Assembly: GCF_000210915.2 (NCBI RefSeq)
Contig: NC_016620.1
Location: forward strand, 2,604,001-2,668,000
Length of the DNA: 64,000 nucleotides
Reading direction: 5' to 3'
Source of the DNA: Halobacteriovorax marinus SJ
GTDB lineage: Bacteria > Bdellovibrionota > Bacteriovoracia > Bacteriovoracales > Bacteriovoracaceae
The notes beneath the pieces are model-generated. The model had not been told where the DNA came from. It saw only the letters and a program-made list of their open reading frames with translations, and searched no databases. A program made the translations under genes and the position numbers. Below, one piece after another: positions 16,390 through 25,755 of this stretch. The stretch's first letter is position 1, and each line of letters begins with the position of its first letter.

Positions 16390-18411
16390 TCAGTAAATCT
16401 GATATGGATCAACATCAATCTTATAACTTATTGAATTTGATCGGTTATAGGAGCGTTCAAAAAAACTTAATACCTTATGAAGATGATTAATATCATGTGA
16501 TTTGAGAGCAATATACCACGTATATTGGTTAAGTCTCTTTTCTATCATGGCCGGAGATGGGCCAAGAATATCCACCTCTAAATGGTTTTTAGCGATGACA
16601 TCTTTTAAGGTTGCAGCAACAGAGACGACATTATCGGCCAATTTACTTCTAAATCTTGAGTTAAAGTAGATGGCCGCCATCTTTGCAAAAGGAGGAAATT
16701 TAGAAATCTCTCTAATCATAAGCTCATCTTCATAGAACTCAGAGAATGAGTGATCTTTTATATAATCAAAGACTTTATTTCCTGGGGTTAGAGTTTGAAT
16801 AAGAACCTTGGCATCAGGGGAATATCTTCCAGCGCGACCATTGATCTGAGTAATTAACTGATATGCTTTTTCTATGGCCCTAAAGTCAGGGAAGTTCATA
16901 ATAGAATCAACACCTAGAACAAGCACTAAATTTACTTTTTCAAAGTTATGGCCTTTAGAGAGCATCTGAGTTCCAACAAAGACATCAATTTCTTTATTGT
17001 GAAATCTTGTTAACTTATCCTCTAGTTGCTTTACATTCTTTATTTCATCTCGGTCAAATCTCTCAATATTGTAACCTTCTAAATGCTTTTGAAGTACCTC
17101 TTGGATCTTCTCCGTTCCAAAGCCTTGCTGTAATAAACTCATATTCCCACATTCGGGACAAACATCTGGAGTAGGAATCTCGTAATCACTATGGGCACTT
17201 TTTAGAATATTTTTACCCTTAAAATAGCGAAGAGGAGTATTTGTATTTGGGTCTTCGAATTTAAATCCACAACTTCGACATTGTAGATAATTTGCAAAGC
17301 CTAAGCGGTTCACAAAGACGAGAACTTGCTCCCCTTTTGCTAGCTTATCTTTTATTGCTAATAAAGACTTTGAATGAATAGGCCAAAGCTCATTCTCTTT
17401 AAAGCTTCCTCTGTTAAGTCTCTTCTCCTCCCTACAATCAATCAACTCAACTTCAGGGAATCCACCTGCGGCCCTCTTTTTTAGTGAGAAATAATTCTCA
17501 CTCTTACTACTATAGCTGTGATAATTTTCTACTGTTGGAGTTGCCGAGCCAAGGACCACTGGTGCATTTGCAAGCTGGGCCTTTTTAATCGCCACATCTC
17601 TTCCATTGTATGGACAACGATCACTCTGCTTAAAAGATTGATCATGCTCTTCATCGACAATAACTAAACCTAAGTCTTCAATTGGTAGAAAAACGGAACT
17701 TCTCACCCCCATAACAAGTACAGGAGATTTATTTTCCTTTAACTCTTTCCATATGGCATTCTTTTCAGAGTCTCCCACTCCACTGTGGTAGGGAAAGACT
17801 TTACAACTTAAATACTTAGCAAATGTTTGAGTGAATTGAGGTGTTAAATTTATTTCAGGTAAGAGAAAGAGAACGGACTTTCCGCTCTCTAAGACTTTCT
17901 TCATTAACTTTAAGTAAATAGATGTTTTTCCAGAACCTGTTACACCATGAATATAGAAGCGCTCAAAGCCACCGCTTACATTACTGTAAATACTTTCAAA
18001 GCTTAGGCTCTGCTCAGGATTTAACTCATGAGGAAGTTCTTCACCAAGGCCTTCAACAAACTCTACTGCTCGCGGCCTTTTTAAAATCTTAGGCATACAT
18101 TCAATAATAGTCATGCCTAAATTATAGTGATAATAGCGAGACATCCACTCATAGAGCTTTAGCTCATTCTCACTAAGACTAAAGAGCTCATTTTCCTTAG
18201 AACTCACCGGCTTTAATTTATATTTTTCTAATTCTTCTTTGACTGAATCTTGGCCAAGGCCAGTTGCCACAACACAACCAGCAGCTTTTCTTCTACCAAG
18301 AGGGACTTCTACTAAGTCCCCTCTTTTGACTTCAAAATCAGTAGGGCATTCATAGGTTAAAATACCCTCTGGACCTGGATACTTAACTGCGACTTTGCAA
18401 TAAGTTTTCAC
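16390..18411 (-). CDS. priA: Primosomal replication restart helicase PriA
   Basis: PriA reloads the replisome at collapsed forks. The N-terminal DNA-binding domain is followed by the Walker A GVTGSGKTS, the DEEH box (VDEEHDQSFKQ), and helicase motifs VFVNRLGFA and QINGRAGR. The zinc module is reduced: only the outer pairs CRSC and CPEC remain. The inner four cysteines that make a second zinc site in E. coli PriA are absent. Length is 673 against 732 in E. coli. It starts six bases after cysS, so the two form an operon. Confidence 0.93.
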   Translation of the reverse strand: MKTYCKVAVKYPGPEGILTYECPTDFEVKRGDLVEVPLGRRKAAGCVVATGLGQDSVKEELEKYKLKPVSSKENELFSLSENELKLYEWMSRYYHYNLGMTIIECMPKILKRPRAVEFVEGLGEELPHELNPEQSLSFESIYSNVSGGFERFYIHGVTGSGKTSIYLKLMKKVLESGKSVLFLLPEINLTPQFTQTFAKYLSCKVFPYHSGVGDSEKNAIWKELKENKSPVLVMGVRSSVFLPIEDLGLVIVDEEHDQSFKQSDRCPYNGRDVAIKKAQLANAPVVLGSATPTVENYHSYSSKSENYFSLKKRAAGGFPEVELIDCREEKRLNRGSFKENELWPIHSKSLLAIKDKLAKGEQVLVFVNRLGFANYLQCRSCGFKFEDPNTNTPLRYFKGKNILKSAHSDYEIPTPDVCPECGNMSLLQQGFGTEKIQEVLQKHLEGYNIERFDRDEIKNVKQLEDKLTRFHNKEIDVFVGTQMLSKGHNFEKVNLVLVLGVDSIMNFPDFRAIEKAYQLITQINGRAGRYSPDAKVLIQTLTPGNKVFDYIKDHSFSEFYEDELMIREISKFPPFAKMAAIYFNSRFRSKLADNVVSVAATLKDVIAKNHLEVDILGPSPAMIEKRLNQYTWYIALKSHDINHLHKVLSFFERSYNRSNSISYKIDVDPYQIY

Positions 18412-18417
18412 CGACTC

Positions 18418-19881
18418 TTATACCTTAACATTCCACTTTACTCCCTCTGGAGTATCGCTAAAGTCAATTCCCATAGCGTGAAGAGCATCTCTCGCCTCAT
18501 CGGCTTTATCCCAATCTTTATTTTCTCTGGCCTCTTCTCTCATTTTCACTAACTCAAGAATTTTTTCTCTATCTAAGTTTTTCTCTTTGATCATAATGTC
18601 ATCAATAGAACTTAGAAATTGAACTGGCTCCTCTTGAAAGAGTGCCATCATTTGTCCGTATCTTTGAATCCAATCTTTAAAGGCCTTGGCTGTTGTCCAT
18701 GAATTTACATCTTTCTTTTTCTTTAAAAGATTTAAACCGTTAAATGTTCTAACAACTTCAAATATTGTTGCCACAACTTCAGCCGTACTGAAGTCATCAT
18801 CTAGAGATTTTTTAATCTTTGCATCAGAGTTTGTTAACGTTGTTTGGAAATTCTTATTTACCTTTCCCGATTCACTTTTTTCAAATGTATCTAAGATCGT
18901 ATCCACAGTGGCCAATGTTTCGTAGACTCTTCTAAGTCCTGATATCACTTGATGAATTTTCTCATCTGTTACATTGAAGTTACTTCTGTAATGAGCAGAG
19001 AGCATAAGAAACTTTAATACTTCTGGATGATATTGATCCATAAAGGCCCTACCAGTAATAACATTACCTAGAGACTTAGACATCTTCTCATCTTTTAGAT
19101 TAATAAACTCATTGTGCATCCAATAGTTACAATACTTAGTGCAATTACATCCTTCACCTTGAGCAATTTCATTTTCGTGGTGTGGGAAAATTAAATCTAT
19201 TCCCCCACCATGAATATCAATTGTTTCTCCGAGTATTGCTTTTATCATTGCTGAACACTCAATATGCCAGCCAGGTCTTCCCTCTCCCCAAGGAGATGTC
19301 CAATGTGGCTCACCTTCTTTAGATGGTTTCCAAAGAACGAAGTCATATGGATTTCTCTTTCTTGAATCAACTTCAACTCTTTGACCCGCATTGAGTTCAT
19401 CTAAGTTCTTCTTAGATAATTTTCCGTAATCAGTGTAATTATCTATAGCGTAGAAAACCTCACCATCAATTTCATAGGCCTTATCATTCTTAATTAGAGT
19501 TTCAACATAATTAATAATCTCATCCATAAACTCTGTTACTTTTGGATTGTGAGTATGTTTTTTCAGTCCAAGACGATTGAAATCTTTTTCAAACTCTGCA
19601 ATATATTTCTCAGAGATAACGATTGGCTCAACACCTTCGTCATTCGCTCTTTTAATAATTTTATCGTCAACATCTGTATAGTTGTAAACGAAAGTCACGT
19701 CGTATCCACTAAGCTCTAACCAATTGCGAACTAAGTTGAAAGTAATAGCACCTCTAAAGTTTCCAATGTGAAGAAGATCGTAAACAGTTGGACCGCATAG
19801 ATAGAGCTTAACCTTGCCCTCAACTAATGGTTTAAATTCTTCCTTTGACCTACTCAGCGTGTTATAAATTTTCAATGACAT
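18418..19881 (-). CDS. cysS: Cysteinyl-tRNA synthetase
   Basis: This class I synthetase charges tRNA-Cys. The HIGH-type signature is HIGNFRG after YLCGPTVYD, where Cys is a zinc ligand. The KMSKS loop is present as EKMSKSLGN. Other zinc ligands are in WHIECSAM and HHENE. The 487-residue length is normal. A GGAG site precedes the ATG. It leads the cysS-priA transcript. Confidence 0.96.
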   Translation of the reverse strand: MSLKIYNTLSRSKEEFKPLVEGKVKLYLCGPTVYDLLHIGNFRGAITFNLVRNWLELSGYDVTFVYNYTDVDDKIIKRANDEGVEPIVISEKYIAEFEKDFNRLGLKKHTHNPKVTEFMDEIINYVETLIKNDKAYEIDGEVFYAIDNYTDYGKLSKKNLDELNAGQRVEVDSRKRNPYDFVLWKPSKEGEPHWTSPWGEGRPGWHIECSAMIKAILGETIDIHGGGIDLIFPHHENEIAQGEGCNCTKYCNYWMHNEFINLKDEKMSKSLGNVITGRAFMDQYHPEVLKFLMLSAHYRSNFNVTDEKIHQVISGLRRVYETLATVDTILDTFEKSESGKVNKNFQTTLTNSDAKIKKSLDDDFSTAEVVATIFEVVRTFNGLNLLKKKKDVNSWTTAKAFKDWIQRYGQMMALFQEEPVQFLSSIDDIMIKEKNLDREKILELVKMREEARENKDWDKADEARDALHAMGIDFSDTPEGVKWNVKV

Positions 19882-19982
19882 CTAATACTCCGTTTCCTTC
19901 TTTTTTAGCACAGCGTTTTCTATTTTCAAAAGTCCAATGTACTATAAAGCATAAATTTTAAACGATTAAGGACCTAAGAACT

Positions 19983-21311
19983 ATGGAAAAATTTGATCTA
20001 ATTATTAAAGGTGGGACTTGTATCCTAGAATCTGGCCCAAAGAAGAGAGATTTAGCCGTTAAAGACGGTAAGATTCATGTCTTAGACAAAAGTGAAGACC
20101 TTAGCGCGACTAAAATTATTGATGCAAATGGAAAGCATATCTTTCCGGGATTAATTGACACTCAGGTTCATTTCAGAGAGCCTGGCCTCACTCACAAAGA
20201 AGATCTCGCCTCAGGCTCTCTAGCAGCGGTACTTGGAGGCGTTACAACATATCTAGAAATGCCCAACACTACTCCACCAACAACAACTAAAGAAGCTATT
20301 CTTGAGAAGATTTCTCTAGCAAAGAGTAAGTCTTTGGCCAACTTTGGTTTCTATATGGGCGGAACAGCGGAGAATCTTGAAGAGCTCAAGAAGGCCAAAG
20401 ATATTGAAGGCTGTTGTGGTATAAAAATTTTTCTTGGCAGTTCAACAGGAAATCTTCTTCTCTATAAAAGGGATAAGCTTGAAGAAATTTTTAAAAATAC
20501 TACAGGTATCATTGCCCTACACTCTGAGAATGAAGAAATGCTCGTGCAAAGAAAAAGTGTTAGAGATAATGCAACATCAGCTCATGAACACGCCAACTGG
20601 AGAAACGTAGAGACGGCGCTCACTTCTACAAAGAGAGTTATTGAAATAGCTAAGGAGTGTAAGAGAAAAGTGCACGTATTACACATTACCTCTAAAGACG
20701 AGATCGACTTTCTCGCAGAAAATAAAGAACACTGTACAGTAGAAGTTACTCCTCAACATCTCACTTTATCTTCGCCCGAGTGCTACGATAAGCTTGGTAC
20801 ATACGCGCAAATGAACCCTCCCATTAGAACTGCAGATCACACTGCTGGTCTTTGGGGAGCATTAAAAAAAGGAGTGGTTGACGTTATCGGCTCTGACCAC
20901 GCTCCTCATACTAAAGAAGAAAAGGACCAAGGCTACCCGAACTCACCTAGTGGAATGCCTGGAGTGCAAACCATATTCCCTATCCTTCTTCACCATGTAG
21001 AAATGGGAAATCTCACGATTCTAGAAGTTGCAAAGTACTTATGCTTCAATCCAGCGAAGCTCTATGGTTTAAATAAAGGTCACCTTGAAGAGGGCTTTGA
21101 TGCTGACATAACAATTGTTGACATGAATAAAACTGTCGAAATAAAAAATGAAGATATGGCCTCAAAATGTGGCTGGACACCTTTTAATGGATATACATAT
21201 AAAGGCGAGATCAATTACACTATTGTAGGTGGAAATATAGTTGTGGATCATGGACAAGTCTCTAAAGAGAAGTTTGGAAAGCCCATCTCTATTAATCAAA
21301 GGAAGTTTTAA
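19983..21311 (+). CDS. pyrC: Dihydroorotase
   Basis: This is the third step of pyrimidine synthesis. The metal-binding HFREPG (DTQVHFREPGLTHKED) marks the type I (TIGR00857) form. The lysine in GIKIFLGSS is the likely carbamylated ligand, HSENEE and HVLHITS supply histidines, and the DHAPH motif lies in IGSDHAPHTKEEK. All catalytic residues appear intact. The 442-residue length is typical. Its stop overlaps the cytidine deaminase start (TAATG). Confidence 0.92.
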   Translation: MEKFDLIIKGGTCILESGPKKRDLAVKDGKIHVLDKSEDLSATKIIDANGKHIFPGLIDTQVHFREPGLTHKEDLASGSLAAVLGGVTTYLEMPNTTPPTTTKEAILEKISLAKSKSLANFGFYMGGTAENLEELKKAKDIEGCCGIKIFLGSSTGNLLLYKRDKLEEIFKNTTGIIALHSENEEMLVQRKSVRDNATSAHEHANWRNVETALTSTKRVIEIAKECKRKVHVLHITSKDEIDFLAENKEHCTVEVTPQHLTLSSPECYDKLGTYAQMNPPIRTADHTAGLWGALKKGVVDVIGSDHAPHTKEEKDQGYPNSPSGMPGVQTIFPILLHHVEMGNLTILEVAKYLCFNPAKLYGLNKGHLEEGFDADITIVDMNKTVEIKNEDMASKCGWTPFNGYTYKGEINYTIVGGNIVVDHGQVSKEKFGKPISINQRKF

Positions 21312-21715
21312 TGAATCAAGAAATAGAAAAAGCTTATAAAGTTGCACTAGCAGCAAGAGAAAACGCTCATGCTCCCTACTCTAAATTTCTGGTCGGATCG
21401 GCAATCAAAGTCAAAGGACACGACGAAATCTTTCCAGGATGTAATGTAGAAAACGCCAGCTATGGTGCAACTATCTGTGCCGAGAGAAACTCACTCATAG
21501 GAGCAGTAGCAAGACTTGGAAAAATAGAAGTTGAGTATGTTGTTGTGGCCTGTGATACTAAGCCAGTAACAGTTCCTTGTGCCCTATGTCTTCAGGTTCT
21601 AAGCGAGTTTGCAAAGCCTGAAACCCCTATTCATCTCGGGGATCTAGAGTCAGTAAAAAAGACGGTTCTCTTTGGAGACCTCTTACCTATGCCATTTAAT
21701 ACATTAGATTGTTAA
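21311..21715 (+). CDS. cdd: Cytidine deaminase
   Basis: The 134-residue protein is the short tetrameric type. It shows the zinc motifs CAERN (active-site Glu included) and PCALC, plus the substrate segment SKFLVGSAI and NVENASYGAT. It deaminates cytidine or deoxycytidine for pyrimidine salvage, consistent with its coupling to pyrC through a TAATG overlap. Confidence 0.94.
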   Translation: MNQEIEKAYKVALAARENAHAPYSKFLVGSAIKVKGHDEIFPGCNVENASYGATICAERNSLIGAVARLGKIEVEYVVVACDTKPVTVPCALCLQVLSEFAKPETPIHLGDLESVKKTVLFGDLLPMPFNTLDC

Positions 21716-21722
21716 AAAGAGA

Positions 21723-21938
21723 TTAATTCATAGAGTGTATTGTTTTGCGACTTCCAAAGTCGCACTCAATACACTGGGCCGATTCTTCCATTAAGAGCGT
21801 CGTGCAATCTGCCCAATGAGTGATGATGAGTTTCTTGCCACAATCTGGACAGTCTTCCATTGTCTTTGTCACCTCATCAACATCGCCGTGATATTTTTCT
21901 AGATGTTCAAATTCAAAATTTCTCTGTCTGGCACTCAT
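21723..21938 (-). CDS. Small zinc-ribbon protein
   Basis: The 71-residue protein has two cysteine knuckles, CPDC and CIEC, 29 residues apart, separated by a segment that also holds a cysteine and histidine (THWADC). This is a zinc-ribbon layout. A GAGGAAG site precedes the ATG, supporting a real gene. No further family is recognised; it is convergent with cdd, with seven bases between the stop codons. Confidence 0.6.
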   Translation of the reverse strand: MSARQRNFEFEHLEKYHGDVDEVTKTMEDCPDCGKKLIITHWADCTTLLMEESAQCIECDFGSRKTIHSMN

Positions 21939-22121
21939 TAAACTTCCTCATTGCTGTAACCTTTAATCTATCGGTGCCGACTCCCAAATACTGAGATCTT
22001 TTCACTGGAGTAAATCACTTAAAATACTGGAAGAAATCAGTAAAAAATATAGGTTTTAACCCCTATAACCGACCGTTTTCAGGGGACTTTGGAAATGTCT
22101 AATCTTTTGCCGGACATAATT

Positions 22122-22165
22122 TGATATAATTTGCTAAAGCGTCAAAAAATAGGTAGTTTTTTGAC
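22122..22165 (+). promoter_or_regulatory. folE2 promoter and leader hairpin
   Basis: An extended -10 (TGATATAAT, 22122-22130) lies 60 bases ahead of folE2, with no good -35. Transcription from it would start near 22137, immediately before a perfect 9-bp stem (GTCAAAAAA 22141-22149 with TTTTTTGAC 22157-22165, loop of 7). Further upstream, 22052-22070 is a near-palindrome (GGTTTTA, five bases, TATAACC) that could be an operator. FolE2 genes are often Zur-regulated in other bacteria; whether this is a Zur site cannot be told. Confidence 0.4.
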
Positions 22166-22190
22166 CTAATTAACAAGTAAGGGAAATAAG

Positions 22191-23111
22191 ATGGATTTAC
22201 ACACTTTAAGAAGTAACCATTCAGATATTATGGACTGCGAAATCAAAGATTCGACAGGTCTAAATGACTTTCAAAAACTATCAAATGAGTTTGGTGTCGC
22301 TATCCCTAAAGTTGGGATAGAGAGATTTAGAATCCCACTCAAGTTTAAGCATGAAGATGGCTCGATCATGAGCCACGACTGTGAAGCCTCAATGTTTGTC
22401 TATTGTGACGCTCATAAAAACGGTGTGAATATGAGTCGCTTCTGCGCCATTCTACAAGAAGAGTCGGAAATGGCAGCAGTAGACAATAACTTCTTTAAAA
22501 AGGTTCTAAGACGCTATAGAGCGGACCTCAGAGACGCTTCTACTGAAGACCTTATTCCTGAGTCTTTTTTAAAACTAAACTTTAAATATCCAGTAAAGCA
22601 GAAGTCTCTAAAGTCTGATAACTGGGGTTGGCAATATTACAACTGCTCCCTTGAAGGTAAGGAAAATAGAGACGGTAAAGTTATTATGAGTATGACAGTT
22701 AATTTTGAGTACTCATCAACTTGTCCTTGCTCCCTCTCAATGGCAAAGCAATATGAAAAAGGTTATGCTGAGGGAGAGATCACAGAAGGAAATGGAATAG
22801 CAACGGCTCATAGCCAGCGCTCAAACGCCACTGTAACAATAGACTACGATCTTGAAAGCCCTATTTCACTCCTACGTCTTATTGAATTACTACGTGTGGC
22901 ACTTCCGACAGAGACTCAGAGTTTAGTAAAGAGATTAGATGAACAAGCTTTTGCAATTTTAAATGGAGAAAATCCTATGTTTGTAGAGCACTCTTCTAGA
23001 AGAATTAGTGCTGTATTAAATGCTGAGGAATCTATTCTAGATTGGAGGGCCAAGGTTGAGCACTTTGAATCTCTCCATAGTCACAACGCGGTTGCGTATA
23101 TCTCAAAATAA
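22191..23111 (+). CDS. folE2: GTP cyclohydrolase FolE2 (type IB)
   Basis: FolE2 makes dihydroneopterin triphosphate from GTP, the entry to folate and queuosine. The diagnostic cysteine segment is STCPCSLSMAKQY, and IATAHSQRSNATV follows. The substrate-binding N-terminal motif is VGIERFRIPLKF. The 306-residue length fits. Unlike FolE it does not strictly need zinc, which is why it is often zinc-regulated. A good terminator follows. Its product is the substrate expected for the QueD-like enzyme at 6870. Confidence 0.93.
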   Translation: MDLHTLRSNHSDIMDCEIKDSTGLNDFQKLSNEFGVAIPKVGIERFRIPLKFKHEDGSIMSHDCEASMFVYCDAHKNGVNMSRFCAILQEESEMAAVDNNFFKKVLRRYRADLRDASTEDLIPESFLKLNFKYPVKQKSLKSDNWGWQYYNCSLEGKENRDGKVIMSMTVNFEYSSTCPCSLSMAKQYEKGYAEGEITEGNGIATAHSQRSNATVTIDYDLESPISLLRLIELLRVALPTETQSLVKRLDEQAFAILNGENPMFVEHSSRRISAVLNAEESILDWRAKVEHFESLHSHNAVAYISK

Positions 23112-23116
23112 ATGAT

Positions 23117-23147
23117 AAAAAGGTCTCTAACTGAGACCTTTTTTTTT
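23117..23147 (+). terminator. Rho-independent terminator of folE2
   Basis: Bases 23117-23127 (AAAAAGGTCTC) pair with 23133-23143 around a five-base loop, and nine T residues end the structure. It lies six bases after the folE2 stop. Confidence 0.9.
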
Positions 23148-23157
23148 GGGAATTTTT

Positions 23158-24339
23158 ATGAAGTTTATTACTTTAATCGCACTTCTTCTCCTCACTTCTT
23201 GTATTAAGGAAAAGAACCAAATCAACCTACTCCACTATAATATAAAAGAACTAGACTCACTTAAGCTAAGATCTAAAGAAGACTCTCAGATTAATGCAGT
23301 AAAAGAAGTAATTCAAAATTTCAGTTTCGATATTCTCTCTATTAATGAAATGCAATACGACCTTCCAATGGTTCCAGTAAAAGGACTGGAGACGACGGGA
23401 CAGAATATAAATATCCTTGCAAAGAGACTGGGCTTAGAAAACTTCAGCGGAGTTTTCTATCCTGCAAATACAGGGATGAAGGCCAAGAGAGATGAAAGTG
23501 GTAACTATGCTACAAACTTCAAATCTACCGATACTAGAAAGCTGGCAGACCCAGAGGACTTTGGAATTTTTCCAGGACAATATTCAAGTGGAGCCTTAAT
23601 TAAGAATAACCTTAAAATTATAAGCTCAAAGAATATACAAAATCTAACATGGAAAGAGTTCAACCCTGCAATAGATTTAACAAAGTTTAGTGACAATAAT
23701 GGTAACCCACTAAGTGAGAGAGTGAAATTATTTGATAAGAACCTTACTGATATCTTAGTTGAAAAAGATGGGTTTCAATTTCATATTATCATCCTTCACA
23801 CAGTACCTGCCTTTCACTTTGGCAATAAGAAGAGCCCTAACTACCAGAGAAATGCAGATCAATTAAAATTTCTTGAATGGTATCTCACGAGACAAACAAG
23901 CTTGAATATTCCAGGTATTGAAATAGAGCCTCTGGCAGAAAATACTCCATTTGTAGCCCTTGGGGATTGGAATACTGAGCTCTCAAATACAAGTAATCCA
24001 GGAAGTGAAGTTCTAAGAAGTTTAAGCAAGAAGGTTCAACTCTACCCAACTGATCCGAAACTTATTACAAATGAATCCCCTTCTTTTGCACCAAAGAGGC
24101 TACAACTTCAACTTGATTATATAGCAGTGAGTGAGCACTTTAAAATCTTGGACGCCGGAGTCTATAGACCAGAAGAAATGAGAAAAGATCTTGGGTGTGA
24201 GAATATTGTTAAAAAAGATTCTATAAGAAGTTATAAAGAAAATGAAAAATCTTGTTACGCTGAGTTTAGTGAAGATTTTTTGAGAGCGAAAGAGGCATCA
24301 GATCACTTCCCAGTATGGGCAAAGCTAGAGGTTAAGTAA
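23158..24339 (+). CDS. Endonuclease/exonuclease/phosphatase-fold lipoprotein
   Basis: The ATG at 23158 gives a clean lipoprotein signal (LLLLTSC, Cys15), so I reject the TTG 12 bases upstream inside the terminator T-run. The mature protein has the EEP superfamily motifs in order: LLHYNIKEL, INEMQYD (metal glutamate), ALGDWNTEL (Asp, Asn) and SDHFPVWAKL. Members cleave phosphodiester or phosphomonoester bonds in DNA, RNA, lipids or inositol phosphates. The envelope location suggests a nuclease or phospholipase acting outside the cytoplasm; which one is open. Confidence 0.82.
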   Translation: MKFITLIALLLLTSCIKEKNQINLLHYNIKELDSLKLRSKEDSQINAVKEVIQNFSFDILSINEMQYDLPMVPVKGLETTGQNINILAKRLGLENFSGVFYPANTGMKAKRDESGNYATNFKSTDTRKLADPEDFGIFPGQYSSGALIKNNLKIISSKNIQNLTWKEFNPAIDLTKFSDNNGNPLSERVKLFDKNLTDILVEKDGFQFHIIILHTVPAFHFGNKKSPNYQRNADQLKFLEWYLTRQTSLNIPGIEIEPLAENTPFVALGDWNTELSNTSNPGSEVLRSLSKKVQLYPTDPKLITNESPSFAPKRLQLQLDYIAVSEHFKILDAGVYRPEEMRKDLGCENIVKKDSIRSYKENEKSCYAEFSEDFLRAKEASDHFPVWAKLEVK

Positions 24340-24343
24340 TACT

Positions 24344-25753
24344 CTAGCTCGCTTGCTTTCTTTTAAAGCTCTGTGAGAACTCTACCATTTTTTCTGCGAT
24401 ATTCTCTTTGTGGACGACTTCAGTTGCACCACCAAGAGCAATTGCTTCCTTAGGCATACCAAAGACAACACAACTCTCTTCACTTTGAGCAATTGTAAGA
24501 GCACCTAAGTCCTTAAGCTTTCTAATACCCTTAGCTCCGTCTTTTCCCATTCCTGTTAGAATGACAGCAATTAGGTTTTCTTTAGAGGCAGCATTTTCAA
24601 AGGATTGAAACATATAGTCTACAGATGGCTTAAATCGATTTACTGGGGCATCATCGGTAATCTGGATAATCTTCTTTCCACTTCTCTCTTTGATCTTCAT
24701 TTGTTGTCCACCAGGGGCAATATAGACATGATTACTTTCAACCACATCTCCATCTATCGCCTCAGAGACAGTAAAAGGACAAAGCCCATTTAATCTATCC
24801 GCAAAGGCCTTTGAAAAAACGGCCGGAATATGCTGAACAATTAGGACAGGTGGAATATCACTTGGAAGTCCACATAGTATATCCTTTAGAGCTGTAGTTC
24901 CACCTGTAGAGGAGCCAATAACAATAGTGCAGTCTTTATTAAAAACATTATTTGAACGATTAATTATACTAGAAGAGCTACGCCTATTTGTTTTAAATTT
25001 AGAAGCCTCAATAACCTTATCTATCATCAAAGGGCCAACTACAGAGAGCTCCTCTATTTTAGGCTTTTGAATATAGTCAAAGGCACCACTTTCGAGTGCT
25101 TCGAGTACGAGAGGACCTTCTTCAATACTAATAGAAGTGATCATTATTGTAGGTATTTTATACTTTGGATAAATCGTCTTTAATAGATCGACACCGTTCA
25201 TCTCCGGCATATGAATATCTAAGGTGATCACATCTGGCTTATGCTCTTTAATAAGTGCTTCTACTTCGCTTGGCTTTTCAGCTGTGGCGACAATATTTAT
25301 TCTTTCAGATTTAGATAGAACTTTTGTAAGAAGATTTCGAATAGTTTTTGAGTCATCAACGATAAGAACATTGATTACTTTATTATCATCTTTCTTAGCT
25401 TCTTCCTTACTTACCCTTAACTTACCTTCATTAGGATAGAAGACAACTTCAAACTTATCATCTCTTTGTACATACTTCTGATCCTTAAAGGTAAGCTCCT
25501 CAACTTCACTTTTAACTTCCCTCAGAAAGCTTGAGCTACCAACTACTTTGAGTGTCATCATACTCTTTATAGTATTGAGTTCTTTTTCAGCATCTTTTAA
25601 GAATTGGGAGAACTTCCCTTTCTTAAAATCAAGGTTACTAAGAAGAGTTCCACAAGACTTCCCATTATTTGCTTCTACACAAATAAAACACTCGAAGCTA
25701 ACCTTCAAATAGTATTCATTTTGAGTTTTTGAAGTAAAGAATTTATTGTCCAC
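24344..25753 (-). CDS. cheB: CheD-like/receiver/CheB methylesterase fusion
   Basis: Residues 127-245 are a receiver (VLIVDDSKT; phospho-acceptor in TLDIHMPEMNGV). Residues about 275-460 are a complete CheB methylesterase/deamidase with Ser in GSSTGG, His in VQHIP and Asp in TGMGKDG. Residues 1-118 are extra; their ending (LKVVGSSSF ... FEVVFYPNEGKLRV) resembles the end of CheD. The CheD histidine is missing (GTLLSN where CheD has AHVMLP), so this would be an inactive copy. CheB resets receptors by removing methyl groups. Its start lies two bases after the CheR-fusion stop. Confidence 0.88.
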   Translation of the reverse strand: MDNKFFTSKTQNEYYLKVSFECFICVEANNGKSCGTLLSNLDFKKGKFSQFLKDAEKELNTIKSMMTLKVVGSSSFLREVKSEVEELTFKDQKYVQRDDKFEVVFYPNEGKLRVSKEEAKKDDNKVINVLIVDDSKTIRNLLTKVLSKSERINIVATAEKPSEVEALIKEHKPDVITLDIHMPEMNGVDLLKTIYPKYKIPTIMITSISIEEGPLVLEALESGAFDYIQKPKIEELSVVGPLMIDKVIEASKFKTNRRSSSSIINRSNNVFNKDCTIVIGSSTGGTTALKDILCGLPSDIPPVLIVQHIPAVFSKAFADRLNGLCPFTVSEAIDGDVVESNHVYIAPGGQQMKIKERSGKKIIQITDDAPVNRFKPSVDYMFQSFENAASKENLIAVILTGMGKDGAKGIRKLKDLGALTIAQSEESCVVFGMPKEAIALGGATEVVHKENIAEKMVEFSQSFKRKQAS

Positions 25754-25755
25754 AA

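Noticed and set aside
23146-23157. TTG start for the exonuclease/phosphatase lipoprotein.
   Set aside because: It is in the folE2 terminator T-run and would spoil the lipoprotein signal; the ATG at 23158 fits.
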